Assembly: GCA_025765615.1 (NCBI GenBank)
Contig: JAIVFJ010000046.1
Coordinates: 297,027 to 361,026 of the forward strand
Direction: 5' to 3'
Source: Zopfochytrium polystomum
Lineage: Eukaryota > Chytridiomycota > Chytridiomycetes > Chytridiales > Chytridiaceae
DNA length: 64,000 nt
Part shown: positions 22,201 to 31,914 of the stretch, piece after piece
Position numbering within the stretch: the stretch's first letter is position 1
How the letters are laid out: the number at the start of each line of letters is the position of its first letter
Translations under genes and position numbers: made by a program
Notes under the pieces: model-generated
Databases searched by the model: none
What the model was told of the DNA's origin: nothing
The model's input: only the letters and a program-made list of their open reading frames with translations

Positions 22201-24446
22201 TGTCAAGCCAACGGGTTGACTCTTCCACAACCAGTTGCCAATGTTTTTCACCATGGTGTCCACGTGCGGGCAGTGGGACAGCATCAGTGTGTTAACGACC
22301 AAGCAGTGTGGTGTTTGGTCTGGAAGTGGAGTGGATAGGCGAAGCTTTCAATTTCCCAACATCACATGTCACGCAGGGAATGTCATGAATGAGGAAAAAT
22401 GAATGACCAACTTTATTCAGATTTGACCAAGTACGCTTCAAAGAAGATAAAGACAGGTGACCAAATTTCTTGTGAAGAGCTCGGACTGCTTCAATGTTCT
22501 GAGGGTTTGGTAAAGGGTCTGGGTCAGTTTGACTTAAAGTTGGGGTTGCAGTTTGCAAAGGAGCAGTTTGCTGTTGCGACTCACCTGGGGCGTCCCCCGA
22601 AGGAGTCGGCACGTCCCTTCCAAGTTCTGCCCTGTCGAGACCAGTATGTCCCGTCAGAAGAGAAGGGTCCACAACATAAACATTCCCTGTGTCCCTATGA
22701 GCAATGGTAAAGTCTGAACCATGTACCCGAGGATGCAATAGGGCTGTGTCTGCTGTGAAAGTCACGTTGTGACCTGTCTGCCGCACGATTTGCTGAACCG
22801 AGAGTAGAGTGTCTGAGAACTCTGGCACATAGAGTGAGTTCCTCATGACGAGAGCTCTTCTGTTAACGAACAGGGTGAAGTCGCCCACTCCAGTGGCAGT
22901 TGCAAAGCCGTCAGCTGTTTTGATCTGCTGGGAGGTGGGCCGCAAGTTTGTGAAGTGCTCTTCACAAGGCGACATTGTCCTGGAAGCCCCAGAGTCAAGG
23001 ATGACCTGGTGTGGGTTGCTGCCAGCAAGTCTTGCCATCAGCGCAGTCTCGTAGATGCGGCGGTAGGTGACGTTGCGGTAGAGGAAGCGTCCAGATTCGT
23101 ACATCACTTTGTAGCCGACGTTTGAGACAATGTTGTCAGTGATCCAGTCTGGATCCATTCTGCCGTCAAGAAGTGTGACTGTGAGTTCCACTTCAAATTC
23201 CTCCTCCACCTCAACGGCCTGGCATGTTCCAATTTCAAACTCCCGTGCCGCAAGTGCCCTTTCTACTGAAAGGAAGTCGTCTAGAGCTGAAGTGTCTGCA
23301 AGGCGCGCAGCACCCTCAGTACTGAACTCCAACATTTCGACGTCTTCTGCTTCAGGAGGTGGTGGTGGAGTATCCATCCTGTAGCATTTGTGGGGAGGAG
23401 AGTCCTCAGAGGCTGCGCAAGAGGCTTGGTAGTGTTCGTTAGCGGCCACCTCACGTGCAATCTTGGCAGTCTCAGTAGCTTTCTTGGAATCAGCTGGCGT
23501 GGCCTTGGCTTCTTTGGCGTGTGCAGGCTGCTTACCCTTGGCCTTCTTTGCAGGGCGTGCTGGCTCTGACTTCCTGTGAGGGAACTTGAGGCATTCCTCG
23601 CAAGAGTGCGAGACCCAGATTCCATGAGGGTCACAAGTAGGCTTGCCGTTGAGTGCCTCACCGATCTTGAGCTTCTTGGTTGCCACTGAGGTCTTTGCTG
23701 AAGCAGCTGTTTCCATCTCAGAAGTGCCATGGTGAGCAGAGTGTCTGCTGTTCTTCTCTTTGCTTTGCTGGTACAGCGTGTGGCAGTTTGTCAACTCCTT
23801 GACGAGATCGCTGGTGTTGGCGTAGCCTGACAGCCCCTTGAGAAGATTTTGACGAACGCCAGAGAAGATTTCATGTCCAGGCAGCGTTTCCCTTGCTTTG
23901 TGGATGATGGCAGAACGCAGGATGCTTGTCACACCCCTGCAAGTGGTGGCAGTACATTTGAAATGCTTCAGCCAATCCGTGACCAGTGTGGTCAGAGTGG
24001 TGTACCACTCCTGGACTGCTGGACCAGAGTCTCTGGGTTTGTCAAACGACTGTAAGTCGCAAGCCACTTGTCCTGCTGTGAACCAGTGTGGTCCTGCAGG
24101 GCGTACTTGTCATTGAGCCACTTGTACCGGTCAGCGCAGTTGGTGATGTTTGCCGCATTCATGGAGCGCACTACCTCAGTGCGCGAGCAGGAGTCGAGGG
24201 TAGCAACTGTCTTGTCGTGTTGGGCCTCAAGCTCCCTGTAGGTCTTGTGTTCTTGGCGTTTTCCAGTGTGGTACTTGTCAAGGGCAGCGTGGTGCAGACG
24301 GTACAGCTCACTGTACGCAGCCTTGGCCTCTGCTGTTGCAGAGGATTGTATGCCATGTCCGGCTTGATGACTTCTTCCACATGCAGTTCCCAAGCCTGGC
24401 AGCCGTAAGAAGAGAAGCAGACAGCCTTGGGGGTCGAAGAAGACAT
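19295..24446 (-). pseudogene. Copia-B gag-pol, multiply interrupted
   Basis: Same protein order as the plus-strand copy, read from ATG 24446. Lesions seen by comparing the two copies: a 106-bp gag deletion near 24347, a frameshift near 24050, an in-frame TAA at about 22294 between the zinc-binding and catalytic parts of integrase, and frameshifts near 21440 and 20800. The protease motif L-D-S-G-A-S and the RT motif Y-V-D-D are still present. The last 514-residue frame (20839-19295) covers RT and RNase H and ends like its sister. Inactive as it stands. Confidence 0.9.
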
Positions 24447-24659
24447 GCTAGGTAGCGGCTTGGTGGACCAGTGGACTTGTTTAGAGCGGTAGCCCTTTTC
24501 TTGTAGAGAGCCAAGAGCCCTTTGTTGCCTTAAAGTAGCTGGTGAGTCGGTGCTCACAGACAGGTTGGTCTTGTTTAGAGTCAGAAACCCTTTTCTTGTA
24601 AGAGCAGCAGGGCCCTGTTCGAGCGTACAAGTGTGGCTGACGGCTTCTAGGTAGCTTTG

Positions 24660-25775
24660 TGATGAAATCCCACCCAGGACTGGAGGGACTTGGTGTGTGT
24701 GGGGGATGAAGAGAGAGAGAGAGAGAGAGAGCAGTGATGATGGCAAAGGGAGAGGAGTGAGAGGATGGAGAGAGGAGAGAGGAGTGAGTGGGCAGAGATG
24801 GAAGAGAGAGCAAATGGAGGAAGAGAGATTGGCTTGTTTTGCACTGAATTCTGTCAAAGCAGCAAGGAGGGGGTTGGATTCCTTGTTTGATCTCTGTGAG
24901 AGGTTGCTGCTTTTATACTCCTGCAGGTTGGAGCCATCAGAAAACAGAGGGAGCAGTGGGCTGCACAGAGCAGGCCACAGAACAGGCTGAGCACCAACCC
25001 CCAGCCTGGGCTAAGTACCCATTCAGGGCTGAGTACCACCCAGGGCTGAGTACCATCCTGGGCTGAGCATCACCCAGGGCTGAGTACCAGCCTGGGCTAA
25101 ACACCACCCAGGGCTAAGTACCAGCCAGGGCTGAGTAAGCCAGGGCTGAGTACCACCAGGAACCAATTTACAGCTTGTTTGAGAAACAGTTGCTTGTAAA
25201 TTGGTTTGGTTGTTTCCAATCAGGAAGCTTGTTTGGGAAACAAGCCGCTTTTTTCGTTGTTTTTAGAAATCCAATGATTGGTGCAATCTCTGGTGAGCTC
25301 AGTTTTTATCTCACTTTTAGAAATGCAGTGATTGGTGCAATCCCTGATTCCTAAATGCCTGTTGCATTGCTCAGATTGCACAGCACAGCAGGGAAGCTGG
25401 AATTCCGGATCAGGGAGTGGAATTCCGATGCAGAGAGCGGAATTCCAGATCAGGAAGCGGAATTCCGATGCATGGGGCAGTGGTACACTGCTTCTGCATG
25501 CTTGCTGTGCTGTGTTACATGTGCAGAGTGCATAGTTTGAGCGTTTTTGTGCATGTTCTAATTGCATTGTTCCTACCGGTAGGATGAACAAAGCTAGAAC
25601 AACAGCCGCCTTTGCCTATCTCTTTTTATTGAGAACAGATTAGCCCTTCCGAGCGCCCCATTCAAGTATTGAATCTACTGAGCCCTTCAAACACCCCATC
25701 CAATGTGATTGGATGGAGTTCTCAAAGGGATCATCAGTAACGGGTGTAATGTACCCTGTGGGTCAAATCTCAACA
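24660..25775 (-). repeat. Copia-B 5' LTR of the minus-strand copy
   Basis: 1116 nt, nearly identical to 18018-19130 (differences include GA-repeat length and a few substitutions near the gag-distal end). It directly abuts the Copia-A sequence at 25776. Confidence 0.85.
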
Positions 25776-27972
25776 ACTGTGTCGACCCAGATCGAATTAA
25801 CGTATTAAGCAACGATCAAGTGGACCCCAATGACCCTAATGTCGGCCCAACATGCAGAGTACGCAGGGGACCCAACCACGGCGAGCATTATGCATTTGCA
25901 CGAGACGGGCATGAGCCATTCAAATGGTTCCCAGGGACAGAAGACCAGAACGCATACTGTATCCTTCTCATTCGACGACACGTTGAAGCAGAGCTCCTGC
26001 CACAGTTCCCCCGACGAGGGCAGATTTTTGCCTACACACTGCTTGGAGAAATTGCGATTGCATATCGAACAACAGATCAAGGATGAGCAAAGGAAATTAT
26101 TGATGATTTCGAACATATAAAAATGGAACCTGCAGAATCATCCGAGTCATTTGCAATGTGCTTCATTTCGGCTTACCACAAAGTAGAAAGTTTTGCAGAA
26201 AGTTCATCAGTGGAAATCTGCAGTCGCATTACACCATTCTCCAAAGTTGTGCGAGTCTTTGTATCTGCCCTGAACAACATGCTAATCGATATGGGTGTTG
26301 CCAACATGTTCATGTTTGCAGGGAATCCTATTACTTCTGTTTCATCATTGACTAAACTAATCACCTTATTTAAATCTACCGCCCCCCAAAATACATATGA
26401 TGAGAGGCGGGATCGACTTGCACCACAACAGGAGCGGGACCTGACAACAGCCATTCCAGAAGTCACTACACCAACAGCAAATGTAATTATTCAGTCAAAA
26501 GTACACTATAGTCAATTCTGTGGTTGTGGCAGTTTTCATAAACCTCAGCAGTACCAGCCGTATCCTAATATCCACCCAACAACCTTGCAGTACCAAAACC
26601 CTCAGTCCCAACAGTACACTGCGCCCATATGGTGGTTTTGGCCGAGGCTGAGGAACATGGCGAGGACTAAGTTCAAGTGGAACAGCAACAGGTGGTACCG
26701 CAATGGGACGTGGCTCTGGGGGAAGTTGGTACCCAGTACAGCAACAGTCTTTGAGAGTCCAATGTCATGCATGTGGAGGCTATGGTCATGTTGCTCGACA
26801 GTGCGCCAACACATTTCTTCAGCAATTGCAACAACAGCAACAGCATCGACCACCAGCAAATCCAAATGCGCTCTTACTCCAGCAACCAAACCCTCCACAA
26901 CAGCAGATACCTGAAAACCAAGCACTTCTACTACAGAATGGTGGTTGGGATGACCAGCAAAGTGAGCAGTATGGTGCAGAACAGCAATTGTGGATGGAAA
27001 TGCAAATCCAATCAGAGACCGAACAAGATGAAAGTCAACAGGATTTTTGGATGGCCTGGGAGTAATCTGGGCATTTGCAGTTAACGTCCCTTCCCTTCCT
27101 ATTTCTTTTCCTGTACTCATCGACAACGGTTGCAATGTCACAACGCTTCGAGATTTCTCTCTCTTTATTTCCTATAGTTATACTCAGCAGAAATCTAGCA
27201 TGCGTATTGCCAAAGAAGGACCAATTCTTACTTGTGAAGGATTCGACACAGCCCTCATACCACTCGCCAACAATATCACACTTATAATTGAAGGAGCCCA
27301 ATATGCTCCAGAATGTCCTGTCAACTTAGTTGCTGATCGAGACCTCAATTATGTGGCTTCTTCCATCTTGCACAAGACCTTCAACCTGGTACTATTTATC
27401 GTAGCAGTCCCGAGGAAGGAGATCCAGCCGTTCTTCAAATGATTCTCAGACATGGTCTCCAATGGTTCCCAGCAGCAGCAAACCCCAACTTCAACTACAG
27501 CAAACAATTTATTGCACATTGCACCAGTAAATTTACAACCTCTTCAGCTCAGCAGAACCAGTTGATACACTCAGTATACGAACAGCCTTTCTCAACAGCA
27601 AAACTCCAAACACTCAGTGCATGCAGGAATGCCTCGGCCATATCCCTTATGCAAGACTACGAGCAATGAAGGAGCGCCATACATGTGCCGACTTTCCTGA
27701 CATTAAGCTGGTCTTGCTTGAAGAACAGTGTAAGGCCTGCATTATTGCCAAACAGACTCGTGCTGCTTTTCTACTTACAGATCCTCCAGATAAACTACCA
27801 GGCAAACATTTAGCCTTTGATCTAGTGGAAGTCAAACCTAAGTTTTGAGGATAATATGGCTTTGCTCTCATCGCTATTGACTATGCAAGTAATTATCTCT
27901 GGTCGACAAACCTTCGCAGAAAGTCAGAAGCACTACCAGAGGCCATGAAGATCGTCCAACAATTGGAGACAG
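25776..27972 (+). pseudogene. Copia-A copy A3, part 1: gag, protease, integrase N-terminus
   Basis: Gag frame with TGA at 26084-26086 where the sister copy has TTA (G-L-A-K). Beyond a frameshift near 26600 lies a CCHC zinc knuckle CHACGGYGHVARQC at 26763-26804, which the 38-43 kb copy has lost. A Gln-rich tail follows. The protease region near 27116 reads V-L-I-D-N-G in place of the usual D-S-G or D-T-G. 27620-27790 has the pre-integrase zinc motif (G-H-I-P-Y-A-R-L ... C-K-A-C). The integrase start A-I-D-Y-A-S-N-Y is cut at 27972 by Copia-B and continues at 36014. Confidence 0.85.
27968..27972 (+). repeat. target-site duplication GACAG, left
   Basis: GACAG at 27968-27972 and again at 36014-36018 flank the plus-strand Copia-B. 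Removing the element and one copy restores the Copia-A integrase frame across the junction. Confidence 0.95.
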
Positions 27973-29174
27973 TGTTGAGATTCGACCCACGGGGTACACT
28001 ACGCCCGTTACTGATGATCCCTTTGAGTACTCCATCCAATCACATTGGATGCGGTGTTTGAAGGGCTCAGTAGATTCAATACTTGAATGGGGCACTCGGA
28101 AGGGCTAATCTGTTCTCAATAAAAAGAGATAGGCAAAGGCGGCTGTTGTTCTAGCTTTGTTCATCCTACCGGTAGGAACAATGCAATTAGAACATGAACA
28201 AAAACGCTCAAACTACGCACTCTGCACATGTAACACAGCACAGCAAGCATGCAGAAGCAGTGTACCACTGCCCAATGCTCCGGAATTCCGCTCTCTGCAT
28301 CGGAATTCCGCTTCCTGATCTGGAATTCCTCTCTCTGCACCGGAATTCCGCTTCCTGATCTGGAATTCCAGCTTTCCTGCTGTGCTGTGCAATCTGAGCA
28401 ATGCAACAGGCATTTAGGAATCAGGGATTGCACCAATCACTGCATTTCTAAAAGTGAGATAAAAACTGAGCTCACCAGAGATTGCACCAATCATTGGATT
28501 TCTAAAAACAAGGAAAAAAGCGGCTTGTTTCCCAAACAAGCTTCCTGATTTGGAAACAACCAAACCAATTTACAAGCAACTGTTTCTCAAACAAGCTGTA
28601 AATTGGTTCCTGGTGGTACTCAGCCCAGACAAAGTGCTCAGCCCAAGGTGGTACTCAGCCCTGGCTGGTACTTAGCCCTGGGTGGTGCACAACCCAGGCT
28701 GGTACTCAGCCCTGGGTGGTGCTCAGCCCAGGCTGGTACTTAGCCCTGGCTGGTACTCAGCCCTGAGTGATGCCCAGCCCTGGGTGGTACTCAGCCCTGA
28801 ATGGGTACTTAGCCCAGGATGGGGGTTGGTGCTCAGCCTGTTTTATCTCATTTCTGTGGCCTGCTCTGTGCAGCCACTGCTCTCTCTGTTTTCTGATGGC
28901 TCCAACCTGCAGGAGTATAAAAGCAGCAACCTCTCACAGAGATCAAAAAAAGGAATCCAATCCCCTCCTTGCTGCTTTAACAGAATCCAGTGCAAAACAA
29001 GCCAATCTCTCTTCCTCCATTTGCTCTCTCTTCCATCTCTGCCCACTCACTCCTCTCTCCTCTCTCCATCCTCTCACTCCTCTCCCTTTTCCATCATCAC
29101 TGCTCTCTTTCTCTCTCTCTCTCTCTTCATCCCCACACACACCAAGTCCCTCCAGTCCTGGGTGGGATTTCATC
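27973..29174 (+). repeat. Copia-B 5' LTR
   Basis: 1202 nt, TGTTGAGATT...GATTTCATCA. Internal structure in order: AATAAA-rich block (28117-28130); five GGAATTCC palindromes spaced about 20 nt (28280-28370); an inverted repeat AACCAATTTACA/TGTAAATTGG (28561-28606); a tandem array of about 20-nt units built on GGTACTCAGCCCTGG (28610-28835); TATA box 28916-28923; CT microsatellite (28996-29130). Confidence 0.93.
28916..28923 (+). promoter_or_regulatory. TATA box in Copia-B LTR
   Basis: TATAAAAG in the context GAGTATAAAAGCAGC; the same box is at 35754-35761 in the 3' LTR. Its position about 250 bp before the LTR end fits a U3/R boundary near 28950. Confidence 0.65.
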
Positions 29175-29388
29175 ACAAAGCTATCTACAAGCCGTCAGCC
29201 ACACTTGTACGCTCGAACAGGGCCCTGCTGCTCTTACAAGAAAAGGGTTTCTGACTCTAAACAAGACCAACCTGTCTGTGAGCACCGACTCACCAGCTAC
29301 TTTAAGGCAACAAAGGGCTCTTGGCTCTCTACAAGAAAAGGGCTACCGCTCTAAACAAGTCCACTGGTCCACCAAGCCGCTACCTAGC

Positions 29389-31914
29389 ATGTCTTCTTCA
29401 ACCCCCAAGGCTGTCCGCTTCTCTTCTTACGGCTACCAGGCTTGGGAACTGCATGTGGAAGAAGTCATCAAGCCGGTCATGGCATACAATCTTGTTGCCA
29501 GCTTCCTCAAGCCTGATTACTTCGGTACGTTCAACGAGCACTGCACCAAGGTCGGCATCGGTGCTGCTCCTCCCAGTATTGGTTCTCCCCCTGAATCCTC
29601 TGCAACGGCGGAGGCCAAGGCTGCGTACAGTGAGATGTACCGTCTGCACCACGCTGCCCTTGACAAGTACCACACTGGTATACGCCAAGAACACAAGACC
29701 TACAGGGAGCTTGAGGCCCAACACGACAAGGCGGTTGCTACCCTCGACTCCTGCTCGCGCATTGAGGATGTGCGCTCCATGAATGCGGCAAACATCACCA
29801 ACTGCGCTGACCGGTACAAGTGGCTCAATGACAAGTACGCCCTGCAGGACCACACTGGTTCACAGCAGGACAAGTGGCTTGCGACTTACAGTCGTTTGGC
29901 AAAACCCAGAGACTCTGGTCCGGCAGTCCAGGAGTGGTACACCACTCTGACCACACTGGTCACGGATTGGCTGAAGCATTTCAAATGTACTGCCACCACT
30001 TGCAGGGGTGTGACAAGCATCCTGCGTTCTGCCATCATCCACAAAGCAAGGGAAACGCTGCCTGGACATGAAATCTTCTCTGGCGTTCGTCAAAATCTTC
30101 TCAAGGGGCTGTCAGGCTATGCCAACACCAGCGATCTCGTCAAGGAGTTGACAAACTGCCACACGCTGTACCAGCAAAGCAAAGAGAAGAACAGCAGACA
30201 CTCTGCTCACCATGGCACTTCTGAGATGGAAACAGCTGCTTCAGCAAAGACCTCAGTGGCAACCAAGAAGCGCAAGATCGGTGAGGCACTCAACGGCAAG
30301 CCTACTTGTGACCTTCATGGAATCTGGGTCTCACACTCTCGCGAGGAATGCCTCAAGTTCCCTCACGGGAAGTCAGAGCCGGCTCGCCCTGCAAAGAAGG
30401 CCAAGGGCAAGCAGCCTGCACACGCCAAAGAAGCCAAGGCCACGTCAGCTGATTCCAAGAAAGCTACTGAGACTGCCAAGATTGCACGTGAGGTGGCCGC
30501 TAAAGAACACCACCAAGCCTCTTGCGCAGCCTCTGAGGACTCTCCTCCCCACAAATGCTACAGGATGGATACTCCACCACCACCTCCTGAAGCAGAAGAC
30601 GTCGAAATGTTGGAGTTCAGTACTGAGGGTGCTGCGCGCCTTGCAGACACTTCAGCTCTAGACGACTTCCTTTCAGTAGAAAGGGCACTTGCGGCACGGG
30701 AGTTTGAAATTGGAACATGCCAGGCCGTTGAGGTGGAGGAGGAATTTGAAGTGGAACTCACAGTTACACTTCTTGACGGCAGAATGGATCCAGACTGGAT
30801 CACTGACAACATTGTCTCAAACGTCGGCTACAAAGTGATGTACGAATCTGGACGCTTCCTCTACCGCAACGTCACCTACCGCCGCATCTACGAGACTGCG
30901 CTGATGGCAAGACTTGCTGGCAGCAACCCACACCAGGTCATCCTTGACTCTGGGGCTTCCAGGACAATGTCGCCTTGTGAAGAGCACTTCACAAACTTGC
31001 GGCCCACCTCCCAGCAGATCAAAACAGCTGACGGCTTTGCAACTGCCACTGGAGTGGGCGACTTCACCCTGTTCGTTAACGGAAGAGCTCTCATCATGAG
31101 GAACTCGCTCTATGTGCCAGAGTTCTCAGACACTCTACTCTCGGTTCAGCAAATCGTGCGGCAGACAGGTCACAACGTGACTTTCACAGCAGACACAGCC
31201 CTATTGCATCCTCGGGTACATGGTTCAGACTTTACCATTGCTCATAGGGACACAGGGAATGTTTATGTTGTGGACCCTTCTCTTCTGACGGGACATACTG
31301 GTCTCGACAGGGCAGAACTTGGAAGGGACGTGCCGACTCCTTCGGGGGACGCCCCAGGTGAGTCGCAACAGCAAACTGCTCCTTTGCAAACTGCAACCCC
31401 AACTTTAAGTCAAACTGACCCAGACCCTTTACCAAACCCTCAGAACATTGAAGCAGTCCGAGCTCTTCACAAGAAATTTGGTCACCTGTCTTTATCTTCT
31501 TTGAAGCGTACTTGGTCAAATCTGAATAAAGTTGGTCATTCATTTTTCCTCATTCATGACATTCCCTGCGTGACATGTGATGTTGGGAAATTGAAAGCTT
31601 CGCCTATCCACTCCACTTCCAGACCAAACACCACACTGCTTGGTCGTTACACACTGATGCTGTCCCACTGCCCGCACGTGGACACCATGGTGAAAAACAT
31701 TGGCAACTGGTTGTGGAAGAGTCAACCCGTTGGCTTGACATTGAGTTCCTCAACTCTTTGTCTGACGCGCCGACAAGATTCCAGTCTACGATCGAAAGGT
31801 TTGAACAACAACATGGCAAACATATCACATCTGTGCGCTGTGACAGGGGGGAAATCTTCAAAGATGGAGAATTCAAAACTTGGGCCAATACTCGGCACCC
31901 TCCTATTGTTTTAG
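29389..31914 (+). CDS. Copia-B gag-protease-integrase N-terminus
   Basis: ATG at 29389 starts MSSSTPKAV. An earlier in-frame GTG lies inside the LTR and is not a credible start. The gag part (to about residue 300) carries an unusual zinc motif C-D-L-H-G...H-S-R-E-E-C (CX2HX5HX4C) in place of CCHC, followed by a Lys/Ala-rich tail. Aspartic protease: V-I-L-D-S-G-A-S-R-T-M at about 30943. Pre-integrase zinc motif: L-H-K-K-F-G-H-L...C-V-T-C at 31460-31580. Homology to integrase leaves this frame at about 31645 and continues in the other frame; the remaining residues to 31914 are read-through of the wrong frame. It overlaps the pol frame by about 330 nt. Confidence 0.88.
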   Translation: MSSSTPKAVRFSSYGYQAWELHVEEVIKPVMAYNLVASFLKPDYFGTFNEHCTKVGIGAAPPSIGSPPESSATAEAKAAYSEMYRLHHAALDKYHTGIRQEHKTYRELEAQHDKAVATLDSCSRIEDVRSMNAANITNCADRYKWLNDKYALQDHTGSQQDKWLATYSRLAKPRDSGPAVQEWYTTLTTLVTDWLKHFKCTATTCRGVTSILRSAIIHKARETLPGHEIFSGVRQNLLKGLSGYANTSDLVKELTNCHTLYQQSKEKNSRHSAHHGTSEMETAASAKTSVATKKRKIGEALNGKPTCDLHGIWVSHSREECLKFPHGKSEPARPAKKAKGKQPAHAKEAKATSADSKKATETAKIAREVAAKEHHQASCAASEDSPPHKCYRMDTPPPPPEAEDVEMLEFSTEGAARLADTSALDDFLSVERALAAREFEIGTCQAVEVEEEFEVELTVTLLDGRMDPDWITDNIVSNVGYKVMYESGRFLYRNVTYRRIYETALMARLAGSNPHQVILDSGASRTMSPCEEHFTNLRPTSQQIKTADGFATATGVGDFTLFVNGRALIMRNSLYVPEFSDTLLSVQQIVRQTGHNVTFTADTALLHPRVHGSDFTIAHRDTGNVYVVDPSLLTGHTGLDRAELGRDVPTPSGDAPGESQQQTAPLQTATPTLSQTDPDPLPNPQNIEAVRALHKKFGHLSLSSLKRTWSNLNKVGHSFFLIHDIPCVTCDVGKLKASPIHSTSRPNTTLLGRYTLMLSHCPHVDTMVKNIGNWLWKSQPVGLTLSSSTLCLTRRQDSSLRSKGLNNNMANISHLCAVTGGKSSKMENSKLGPILGTLLLF

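Larger units (their letters stand above)
18018..25775 (-). mobile_element. Copia-B retrotransposon, minus-strand decayed copy
   Basis: Two LTRs (18018-19130 and 24660-25775) surround a gag-pol region on the minus strand. The 5 bases on the left (CAACA) and right (ACTGT) do not match. The left flank is Copia-A gag while the right flank restarts further upstream in Copia-A, so this is not a clean single insertion. Recombination between two elements is the likely origin. Confidence 0.88.

Noticed and set aside
18013..25780. Target-site duplication for the minus-strand Copia-B
   Set aside because: Left CAACA and right ACTGT differ, and the flanking Copia-A segments overlap, so a simple insertion is not supported.
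28682..29254. Long open frames inside the Copia-B LTR (also at 35520-36341 and 24171-24857)
   Set aside because: They are translations of low-complexity LTR repeats (TACTCAGCCC units, CT microsatellite) without ATG-led conserved protein; they recur only because the LTR recurs.
28990..29388. Start of Copia-B gag inside the LTR at 28990
   Set aside because: The codon there is GTG within the LTR; the ATG at 29389 begins the part conserved between the copies.
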